Below, piece by piece: positions 15,901 through 24,984 of a stretch of DNA of 24,984 nt. The first letter of the stretch is position 1. Each line of letters starts with the position of its first letter. A model generated the notes under the pieces. It saw only the letters and a program-made list of their open reading frames with translations. It was not told the DNA's origin and ran no database searches. The stretch lies in the NCBI RefSeq assembly GCF_024170405.1, contig NZ_JALJYC010000029.1:1-24984 (forward strand), written 5' to 3'. The DNA is from Neisseria perflava. GTDB taxonomy: Bacteria > Pseudomonadota > Gammaproteobacteria > Burkholderiales > Neisseriaceae. Both the position numbers and the translations under genes were made by a program.

Positions 15901-16082
15901 GGGGCTGTTGGCACTTCATCCGCGAAGCAGATTTTCGAGGGAAAACGCAGTTTCAGCGAAGCTAAAAGGCGCGATTGCAAGGCGCAAGGCGCAGCAAGGT
16001 TGGACACCTTGCGAGCAGTTGCAACGCAGCAGGCGCGTTTTTTCACCGAAAAGATGCCGCATGATGAAATGCCAACAGCCCC
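15901..16082. mobile_element. MITE-like long-hairpin repeat, copy 1
   Basis: A 182-bp element with terminal inverted repeats: GGGGCTGTTGGCACTTCATC at the left end matches the complement of the right end at 19 of 20 positions. TA lies on both sides (15899-15900 and 16083-16084), which may be a target duplication. The centre contains GCAAGGTTGGACACCTTGC, a 7-bp hairpin. A closely similar copy lies at 18178-18336. It has no reading frame of its own that looks real. Its first eight bases equal those of the insertion sequence at the right edge of the window (GGGGCTGT), which may or may not mean kinship. Confidence 0.8.
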
Positions 16083-16097
16083 TAACAGTTTTCATTT

Positions 16098-16121
16098 GAT
16101 TATCACAGTGTTATGATAATC
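16098..16121. promoter_or_regulatory. Dyad upstream of the opacity-like porin
   Basis: GATTATCA (16098-16105) and TGATAATC (16114-16121) form a perfect 8-bp inverted repeat with an 8-base loop, about 30 bases before the porin start. It also contains a TATGAT that could act as a -10. It resembles a repressor site for a dimeric regulator; identity unknown. Confidence 0.4.
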
Positions 16122-16151
16122 CACAGAATCCGCATGATGGAGGACGAAACG

Positions 16152-16727
16152 ATGAAAACATGGATAACAATCGGGTTGTTGGCGCTATCAGGCAACCATG
16201 CAGCGGCAGAATCCATCGAGACGCTCCGCCCCACCGTGCCCACCGTCGAAACGGAAAACAGCAACGGCAACACCACCGGCAGCGGCAACGAATTACCCAA
16301 CGCCAGTATCAACATCGGCAACGGCGCCAATACCCGCTATACCGCCGACTACACCGTGTTCAATAATTTGGATCGCGGCGACACCTCCGCCGGCGGCGAA
16401 GAAGCCAACCTGAGCGTCCAATCCATCGGCTTTTCCGCCATCTACGATTTTCGCAACAGCAGCGCCGTTACCCCCTACGCCGGCGCCCGCCTCGGCCTCA
16501 ACCGCCTGCGCCTCGACAACGGCAGCGAACCCGGTTCGGAAAGCTACCAAACTTACGAAGAACGCATCCGCCTCGGCGCAGGCGTAACCGCCGGTGCGCA
16601 ATACACCTTCAAAGAAAAATTCGCCGTCGATGCGGGCGTGTCCTACAACTATCTGGGCAAGCTCAATACCGACAATACCCAAGCCAGCCAGTACAGCGCC
16701 ACGGTGGGGCTGAAATACAAATTCTAA
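16152..16727 (+). CDS. Opacity-family outer membrane beta-barrel protein
   Basis: A 191-residue protein with a signal peptide (MKTWITIGLLALSGNHAAA, cut before ES). The C-terminal half matches Opa-type porins: LSVQSIGFSAIYDF, TPYAGARLGLNRLRL, RLGAGVTAGAQYTF, AVDAGVSYNYLGKLN, and a terminal YSATVGLKYKF ending in Phe as outer membrane proteins do. The part after the signal is a Thr/Asn/Gly-rich stretch, and a strand like RYTADYTVF follows it, so the first barrel hairpin of full Opa proteins seems shortened or lost. GGAGG eight bases upstream fixes the start. No CTCTT phase-variable repeat is seen, unlike gonococcal and meningococcal opa genes. It probably sits in the outer membrane; its ligand is unknown. 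Confidence 0.8.
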   Translation: MKTWITIGLLALSGNHAAAESIETLRPTVPTVETENSNGNTTGSGNELPNASINIGNGANTRYTADYTVFNNLDRGDTSAGGEEANLSVQSIGFSAIYDFRNSSAVTPYAGARLGLNRLRLDNGSEPGSESYQTYEERIRLGAGVTAGAQYTFKEKFAVDAGVSYNYLGKLNTDNTQASQYSATVGLKYKF

Positions 16728-16732
16728 ACAGC

Positions 16733-16763
16733 AAGGCCGTCTGAAATATTTTCAGACGGCCTT
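16733..16763 (+). terminator. DUS terminator after the opacity-like gene
   Basis: AAGGCCGTCTGAAA and its complement with a very short loop, followed by TATGC. A further single DUS on the complementary strand is at about 16781-16792. Confidence 0.8.
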
Positions 16764-16832
16764 TATGCTTGAATTCCGTTTCAGACGGCCTTATTATCGC
16801 TAAATCTTTTTCATTATTTTCAGGCCGAAACC

Positions 16833-18092
16833 ATGTCCGCGATTCAAGAATACGTCCGCCATACCGCCGCTGCCGCCAAGCAAGCCTTTTATACCTTGAG
16901 CACCGCCACCACCGCGCAGAAAAACGCCGCGCTCCTGCGCATGGCCGAGCTGATTAAGCACCATCAAGCCACCATTCTTGCCGCCAATGCGCAAGATATG
17001 GAAAACGCCGCCGCCAAAGGCTTAGACAGCGCCCTGCTCGACCGTTTGAAACTGACCGAAAAAACGATGGACGGCATGTGTGAAGGCTTGCGTCAAATCG
17101 CCGCATTGCCCGACCCGGTGGGCGAGATGGATGAATTCCGCCTGCGCCCCAACGGTTTGCAAATCGGCAAAATGCGCGTGCCGCTGGGCGTGATCGGCAT
17201 TATTTACGAATCGCGCCCGAACGTAACCGTTGACGCAGCGGCCTTGTGCCTCAAATCGGGCAACGCCTGCATTTTACGCGGCGGCAGCGAAGCGTTTCAC
17301 AGCAATATGGCGATTGCCAAACTGATTACGCAGGCTTTGATTGAAAACAGCCTGCCCGCCGATGCCGTGCGCCTGATTGAAAACACCGACCGCGAAAGCG
17401 TCGGCGCCATGCTGCAAAGCCCCGAATTTATTGATGTGATTATCCCGCGCGGCGGCAAATCGCTGGTGGCGCGCATTTCCGCCGAAGCGCGCGTGCCAGT
17501 CATCAAACATCTTGACGGCATTTGCCATGTGTATATCGACCGCGCCGCCGACTCCGAAAAAGCGGTTAACATCGCCTTCAACGCCAAAACCTCGCGCTAC
17601 GGCACGTGCAACACCATGGAAACGCTGCTGGTGCACGCCGACCGCGCCGCCGAAATCCTGCCATTGCTGGCCGAAAAATACGCCGAAAAAGGCGTGGAAC
17701 TGCGCGGCTGCGCACGTACTTTGGCGATTTTGCCTAATATTCAGACGGCCACCGAAGAAGATTGGGACACCGAATACCTCGCGCCCGTGTTGGCGGTTAA
17801 AATCGTGGACAATTTGGCCGAGGCCATCGCCCACATCAATACCCACGGCAGCCACCACACCGATTCCATCGTTACCGAATCCTATACCGACGCGCAGATT
17901 TTCTTACGCGCCGTGGACAGCAGCAGCGTGATGGTCAACGCCTCCACCCGTTTTGCCGACGGCTTCGAATACGGCCTCGGCGCGGAAATCGGCATTTCCA
18001 CCGACAAAATCCACGTGCGCGGCCCGGTCGGTCTGCACGGCCTGACCTCGCAAAAATGGGTGGTGTTGGGTAACGGGCAGGTGCGCGGCTGA
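16833..18092 (+). CDS. proA: Gamma-glutamyl phosphate reductase
   Basis: A 419-residue member of the aldehyde dehydrogenase superfamily, length as in E. coli ProA. Typical blocks are PVGEMDEFRLRPNGL, PLGVIGIIYESRPNVT, GNACILRGGSEAFHSN and PRGGKSLV. Catalytic Cys259 is in RYGTCNTMETLLV, and the C-terminal part has HTDSIVTE and GLGAEIGISTDKIHVRGPVGL. It reduces L-glutamyl 5-phosphate to glutamate semialdehyde with NADPH, the second step of proline synthesis. No proB lies next to it here. It ends at a DUS terminator followed by repeat copy 2. An internal DUS core is at about 17740-17751. Confidence 0.96.
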   Translation: MSAIQEYVRHTAAAAKQAFYTLSTATTAQKNAALLRMAELIKHHQATILAANAQDMENAAAKGLDSALLDRLKLTEKTMDGMCEGLRQIAALPDPVGEMDEFRLRPNGLQIGKMRVPLGVIGIIYESRPNVTVDAAALCLKSGNACILRGGSEAFHSNMAIAKLITQALIENSLPADAVRLIENTDRESVGAMLQSPEFIDVIIPRGGKSLVARISAEARVPVIKHLDGICHVYIDRAADSEKAVNIAFNAKTSRYGTCNTMETLLVHADRAAEILPLLAEKYAEKGVELRGCARTLAILPNIQTATEEDWDTEYLAPVLAVKIVDNLAEAIAHINTHGSHHTDSIVTESYTDAQIFLRAVDSSSVMVNASTRFADGFEYGLGAEIGISTDKIHVRGPVGLHGLTSQKWVVLGNGQVRG

Positions 18093-18138
18093 GCCATTCC
18101 TGTGATTCCAACAATACAAAGTGATGTCTGACATCAAT

Positions 18139-18175
18139 AAGGCCGTCTGAAAATCAGAAATTTTCAGACGGCCTT
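18139..18175 (+). terminator. DUS terminator after proA
   Basis: AAGGCCGTCTGAAAA and its complement with a 7-base loop, then TTA, then the start of repeat copy 2. Confidence 0.8.
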
Positions 18176-18177
18176 TA

Positions 18178-18336
18178 GGGTCTGTTGGCGTTTCATCCGC
18201 GAAGCAGATTTTCGGTAAAAAAACGCGGATGCAAGGCGCAACGCGCAGCAAGGTTGGACACCTTGCGAGCAGTTGCAACGCAGTAGGCGCGTTTTTTTAC
18301 CGAAAAGATGCCGCGTGATGAAATGCCAACAGACCT
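18178..18336. mobile_element. MITE-like long-hairpin repeat, copy 2
   Basis: A 159-bp copy of the element at 15901-16082, in the same orientation. The ends GGTCTGTTGGC and complement are paired. The inner arms TTTTCGGTAAAAAAACGCG and its complement are perfectly paired over 19 bp, and the core hairpin GCAAGGTTGGACACCTTGC is identical in both copies. Compared with copy 1 it lacks about 23 bases after the left AAACGC and has GGTC instead of GGGC at the tips. It lies between the proA terminator and cysN, about 100 bases before the cysN start. Confidence 0.8.
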
Positions 18337-18438
18337 TCTGATATAACAAAAACATCTTTACATCAAACCAACCATTCTTTCCCTTTTTGCGGCAGGCTGT
18401 TTAAAGTAACGCCTAATCTGAGAAAATAAGGACACGCC

Positions 18439-19749
18439 ATGACCGCCCCTTCCGCACCATTATTACGATTCATTACCGCCGGCAGCGTTGACGACGGCAA
18501 ATCCACCCTTATCGGCCGCCTGCTCTACGACAGCAAAACCCTGCTGACCGACCAGCTCGACAAACTCGACCAAGCCGCTGCCAACGGCGAGCTGCCCGAT
18601 TTTGCCAGCCTGACCGACGGTCTGGCCGCCGAGCGCGAGCAAGGCATTACCATCGACGTGGCCTACCGCTATTTCGCCACCCCGAAACGCAAATTCATCA
18701 TCGCCGATACCCCCGGACACGAGCAATACACCCGCAACATGGTAACCGGCGCCTCTACTGCCGACGCCGCCATTGTCTTGGTGGACGCCACCCGCGTGGA
18801 TTTCTCCGGCGACGAACCCGTTTTGCTGCCGCAAACCAAACGCCACAGCGCCATTTTGAAACTCTTGGGCTGCCCCAACATCATCGTGGCGGTGAACAAG
18901 CTCGACCTGCTCGGTTTCGACCAAGCCAAATACGAGGCCATTACCGCCGCCTACCAAAAACTGGCGCAGCAAATCGGCCTGAAAGCCGCCGTGCACTTCC
19001 TGCCCATCAGCGCCCTGCAAGGCGACAACATTGTCAACGCCAGCGCCAATACCCCGTGGTATCAAGGTCTGCCGCTCTTGCCGCTGTTGGAGAGCCTGCC
19101 CGTTTCCCGCACCGACGCTGTTGCCCTGAGTGCCCATTTCCCCGTGCAGCGCGTAGCGCGTCAAGACGGCAGCAGCAGCGACGATTTTCGCGGTTACCAA
19201 GGCCGCCTCGAAGCAGGCCGTCTGAACGTCGGCGACGAAGTCAAAGTCCTGCCCAACGGCCAAAGTGCCAAGATTGCCGAAATCTACAACCCCAACAGCA
19301 AAACCGACAGCGCCGAAGCAGGCGAAGTGTTGACCCTCACCCTCGACCGCGACATCGACATCTCGCGCGGCAACGCCATCGTCGCCGCCGACAGCCCCGT
19401 CGCGCCCGAGCAGCAATTCCAAGCCGCGCTGTGCTGGTTTGACGACATTCCGCTCAACACCCGCCGCAAATACCTCTTGAAACACACCACCCAAACCACA
19501 GCGGTGAAAATCAGCGAAATCGCCTATGTGTGGGACGTGAATACCCTCAGCCAAGTGGAATCCGCCACCGAGCTGAAGCTCAACGACATCGGCCACGTCA
19601 GCCTGAAAACCCAACAACCACTGAACGCCACCACCTACGAGCAAAATCCCGCCACCGGCGCGTTTATCCTGATTGACGAAGCCACCAACCATACCGTTGC
19701 AGCGGGTATGATTCGCGGCGGGAATCAGGCTGGGGATTTTGAGATTTAA
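18439..19749 (+). CDS. cysN: Sulfate adenylyltransferase subunit 1 (GTPase)
   Basis: A 436-residue elongation-factor-like GTPase. The P-loop GSVDDGKST is at residues 15-23, with EREQGITIDVAYRYF as the switch region, DTPGHEQYTRN from Asp90 and NKLDLL from Asn153. These signatures are specific to CysN/NodQ. Beta-barrel domains II and III follow. With CysD it makes adenosine 5'-phosphosulfate from sulfate and ATP, using GTP hydrolysis to drive the reaction. AAGGA nine bases before the ATG supports the start. It is somewhat shorter than E. coli CysN (about 475). The partner cysD is not adjacent: proA and a repeat lie upstream and a palindrome and glnB downstream, so this is an orphan gene within the window. 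Confidence 0.94.
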   Translation: MTAPSAPLLRFITAGSVDDGKSTLIGRLLYDSKTLLTDQLDKLDQAAANGELPDFASLTDGLAAEREQGITIDVAYRYFATPKRKFIIADTPGHEQYTRNMVTGASTADAAIVLVDATRVDFSGDEPVLLPQTKRHSAILKLLGCPNIIVAVNKLDLLGFDQAKYEAITAAYQKLAQQIGLKAAVHFLPISALQGDNIVNASANTPWYQGLPLLPLLESLPVSRTDAVALSAHFPVQRVARQDGSSSDDFRGYQGRLEAGRLNVGDEVKVLPNGQSAKIAEIYNPNSKTDSAEAGEVLTLTLDRDIDISRGNAIVAADSPVAPEQQFQAALCWFDDIPLNTRRKYLLKHTTQTTAVKISEIAYVWDVNTLSQVESATELKLNDIGHVSLKTQQPLNATTYEQNPATGAFILIDEATNHTVAAGMIRGGNQAGDFEI

Positions 19750-19777
19750 GGGTTGTTTGAGAACCTGAAATGCGAAC

Positions 19778-19809
19778 AAGGCCGTCTGAAAATATTTTCA
19801 GACGGCCTT
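19778..19809 (+). terminator. DUS terminator after cysN
   Basis: A perfect 32-bp palindrome built from AAGGCCGTCTGAAAAT and its complement, followed by TCATTTATTTTT. Confidence 0.85.
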
Positions 19810-19824
19810 TCATTTATTTTTAAT

Positions 19825-20140
19825 GTGAGTTCGGGATAAGCAGATAGAATATCTTTTTAAATTTCAGAAACATGTTCCTTTTGACAGACAGAATCCTCGC
19901 GGATTCGTCATTAGCTTCGCCAGTCCGCTACGCCCCCCGCGCAGGCGGGAATCCAGGCGTTTGAGCTTCTGATACCTTGAAAACATTGCAGAAATGCTAG
20001 GCTTCTGGATTCCCGCCTGCGCGGGGGGCGTAGCGGACTGGCGAAGCTAATGACGAAAATCTGGCGATTTTCTGTCTGCCGAGATATCGTATGGTTCTAA
20101 AAATAATAAAAAATATTTAAAACGCTTATCCCAAACTCAC
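19825..20140. repeat. 316-bp nested palindrome between cysN and glnB
   Basis: The outer ends GTGAGTTCGGGATAAGC (19825-19841) and GCTTATCCCAAACTCAC (20124-20140) are inverted repeats with 16 of 17 matches. Inside are perfect 53-bp inverted arms at 19904-19956 and 20005-20057 around a 48-base loop. The stretches between outer ends and inner arms are also partly complementary (for example GACAGACAGAA against TTCTGTCTGCC). The inner arms contain CGCAGGCGGGAAT, half of the neisserial dRS3-type repeat ATTCCC-N8-GGGAAT. The region holds no credible gene. It could be a MITE-type element or an insertion target enlarged by a second repeat. Confidence 0.85.
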
Positions 20141-20168
20141 GTTATTTATACAAATTCCAACCAAATCA

Positions 20169-20507
20169 TCACACCGCCGCTTCGCTGCGTTCCCCCGTGC
20201 GAATCCGAATCGCTTCTTCCACCGGCAAGACAAAAATTTTGCCGTCGCCGATTTTACCCGAGCGGGCGGTTTCGACAATCGCTTCGATGGCGCGTTCGAC
20301 ATCGTTGTCTGCCAACACCAGCTCGATTTTCACTTTCGGCAGAAAGTCCACGGCGTATTCCGCACCACGGTAGATTTCGGTGTGCCCTTTTTGGCGGCCA
20401 AAGCCTTTGACTTCGCTGACGGTCATGCCGGTAATGCCGATTTCGGTCAGCGCCTCGCGCACGTCGTCAAGTTTGAAGGGCTTGATAATCGCCTCGATTT
20501 TTTTCAT
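20169..20507 (-). CDS. glnB: Nitrogen regulatory protein PII
   Basis: A 112-residue PII signalling protein. It begins MKKIEAIIKPFKLDDVREAL, has VKGFGRQKGHTEIYRGAEY with the uridylylated Tyr51, then VDFLPKVKIELV and TGKIGDGKIFVLPVE-type B- and C-loop sequence (here SGKIGDGKIFVLPVEEAIRIRTGE). It senses 2-oxoglutarate, ATP/ADP and, through UTase, glutamine, and controls glutamine synthetase adenylylation. It is closer to GlnB than GlnK in the residues seen, and no amtB is next to it. AAGGAAA precedes the ATG. It converges on cysN across the long palindrome and diverges from purL. Confidence 0.95.
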   Translation of the reverse strand: MKKIEAIIKPFKLDDVREALTEIGITGMTVSEVKGFGRQKGHTEIYRGAEYAVDFLPKVKIELVLADNDVERAIEAIVETARSGKIGDGKIFVLPVEEAIRIRTGERSEAAV

Positions 20508-20532
20508 GTCGGTTTCCTTTTTTCATTAAATA

Positions 20533-20574
20533 TTTTTCAGACGGCCTTACGCTATGCTTAGGCCGTCTGAAAAA
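20533..20574. repeat. DUS inverted pair, reversed orientation, upstream of glnB
   Basis: TTTTTCAGACGGCCT and AGGCCGTCTGAAAAA around a 12-base loop, in the 5' region shared by glnB and purL. Like the pairs inside the urease operon it has the complement first. A single DUS follows at about 20633-20644. Confidence 0.85.
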
Positions 20575-20705
20575 CCGTTTATCCGAAAACGAAATTAGCA
20601 CAAAGCCTTTTTTTATTCAATCCTGCGCTTGAGGCCGTCTGAAAATGGACGACATCCGCCCTACCCGCCAGCGCAAACAGTCAAGCAAAAACACCGTATT
20701 GCGCG

Positions 20706-20711
20706 TATAAT
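20706..20711 (+). promoter_or_regulatory. Predicted -10 element of purL
   Basis: A perfect TATAAT about 36 bases before the purL ATG. No good -35 is seen at the proper distance (AAGCAA at 20683), so the promoter may depend on an activator or be weak. Confidence 0.5.
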
Positions 20712-20746
20712 ACGGGCGTTTCCAACCGCATTTGAGAACCGTATCC

Positions 20747-24763
<4,017 letters not shown>

Positions 24764-24787
24764 ACCGCCGCTTGATTAAGCCATGAT

Positions 24788-24850
24788 AAGGCCGTCTGAA
24801 AAGCCGGGGAAATCTTTGATTTCTCATCTGCTCTTTTCAGACGGCCTTTT
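24788..24850 (+). terminator. DUS terminator after purL
   Basis: AAGGCCGTCTGAAAAG and its complement with a 29-base loop, followed by a run of T residues. Confidence 0.85.
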
Positions 24851-24893
24851 TTGACAGGCGAAAATAAATGGAATGATGTCTGACTAAAATTAA

Positions 24894-24984
24894 GGGGCTG
24901 TACTAGATAACTAGATTTATTCAAAATCATTTAGAATAAATCCCATGAAAAAAAGTCGACTGAGCCCTTATAAGCAAAACAAGC
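24894..24984 (+). mobile_element. IS1016/IS1595-like insertion sequence, left end (cut by window edge)
   Basis: The sequence GGGGCTGTACTAGATAACTAG at the start looks like a left terminal repeat (starting at 24894), followed about 50 bases later by a transposase start. The other end is outside the window. The element is 41 bases beyond the purL terminator. The family is inferred from the start of the transposase. Confidence 0.6.
24945..24984 (+). CDS. IS1016/IS1595-family transposase, N-terminal fragment
   Basis: An ATG at 24945 opens a frame that runs to the window edge and encodes MKKSRLSPYKQNK. This closely resembles the start of neisserial IS1016-type transposases as I remember them (M-K/R-K-S-R-L-S-x-Y-K-Q-N-K). 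The open frame, the element tip just upstream and the position beyond a terminator support this. Only 13 residues are visible, so the call depends on a short match. Confidence 0.6.
   Translation, partial: MKKSRLSPYKQNK

Noticed and set aside
15901..16082. A Correia (NEMIS) element
   Set aside because: The ends are GGGGCTGTTGGC and not the TATAGTGGATTAA-type ends of Correia elements.
18463..19779. A 438-residue open frame on the minus strand opposite cysN
   Set aside because: It is the antisense shadow of a GC-rich coding gene, with a Gly/Val/Asp-rich composition, no recognisable domain and full overlap with a clearly functional CysN.
20732..20746. TTG start for purL at 20732
   Set aside because: The ATG at 20747 matches the usual beginning of neisserial PurL.

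Overview
The window looks like a chromosomal segment from a commensal Neisseria (Neisseriaceae, Betaproteobacteria). The clearest sign is the AG-type DNA uptake sequence AGGCCGTCTGAA, which occurs many times between and inside genes, often as inverted pairs at gene ends. Other signs are an opacity-like outer membrane protein, a heptosyltransferase II (waaF), a 1,278-residue FAD/Fe-S oxidoreductase of the betaproteobacterial DUF3683 type, and transposase fragments that resemble Neisseria insertion sequences. Species cannot be decided from the sequence.

Layout. Bases 1-113 hold the 3' end of an IS30-like transposase. At 152-2851, two overlapping short-chain dehydrogenase genes (minus strand) diverge from a LysR regulator. 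At 2918-3077 lies a minus-strand signal recognition particle RNA gene with its own promoter and terminator. At 3316-7152 is the large FAD/4Fe-4S oxidoreductase. At 7230-7720 there is an AT-rich, gene-free stretch with several dyads and a good promoter candidate. At 7721-14722 is a complete urease locus in the order ureA, a fused ureB-ureC, ureE, ureF, hupE/ureJ, ureG, ureD, urea transporter. Then come waaF, a MITE-like repeat, an opacity-like porin, proA, a second copy of the repeat, an orphan cysN, a 316-bp nested palindrome, glnB (minus), purL, and the 5' end of an IS1016/IS1595-like insertion sequence cut by the window edge.

How the genes fit together. The urease block is a self-contained nitrogen and acid-tolerance module. 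The transporter brings urea in, and the UreA/UreBC enzyme splits it to ammonia and CO2. HupE/UreJ probably handles nickel entry, UreE (with an 18-histidine tail) and UreG deliver nickel, and UreF and UreD complete the maturation complex. Nearby glnB senses nitrogen status and proA and purL consume glutamate and glutamine nitrogen, but nothing in the sequence shows that these are co-regulated with urease.

The most unusual points are: the in-frame UreB-UreC fusion that keeps every nickel ligand; a sharply bounded low-GC patch inside purL bracketed by uptake sequences; two copies of a long-hairpin repeat, each abutting an uptake-sequence terminator; a nested palindrome with perfect 53-bp arms; and a consistent split in how uptake-sequence pairs are oriented at transcript ends compared with inside the operon or upstream of genes.
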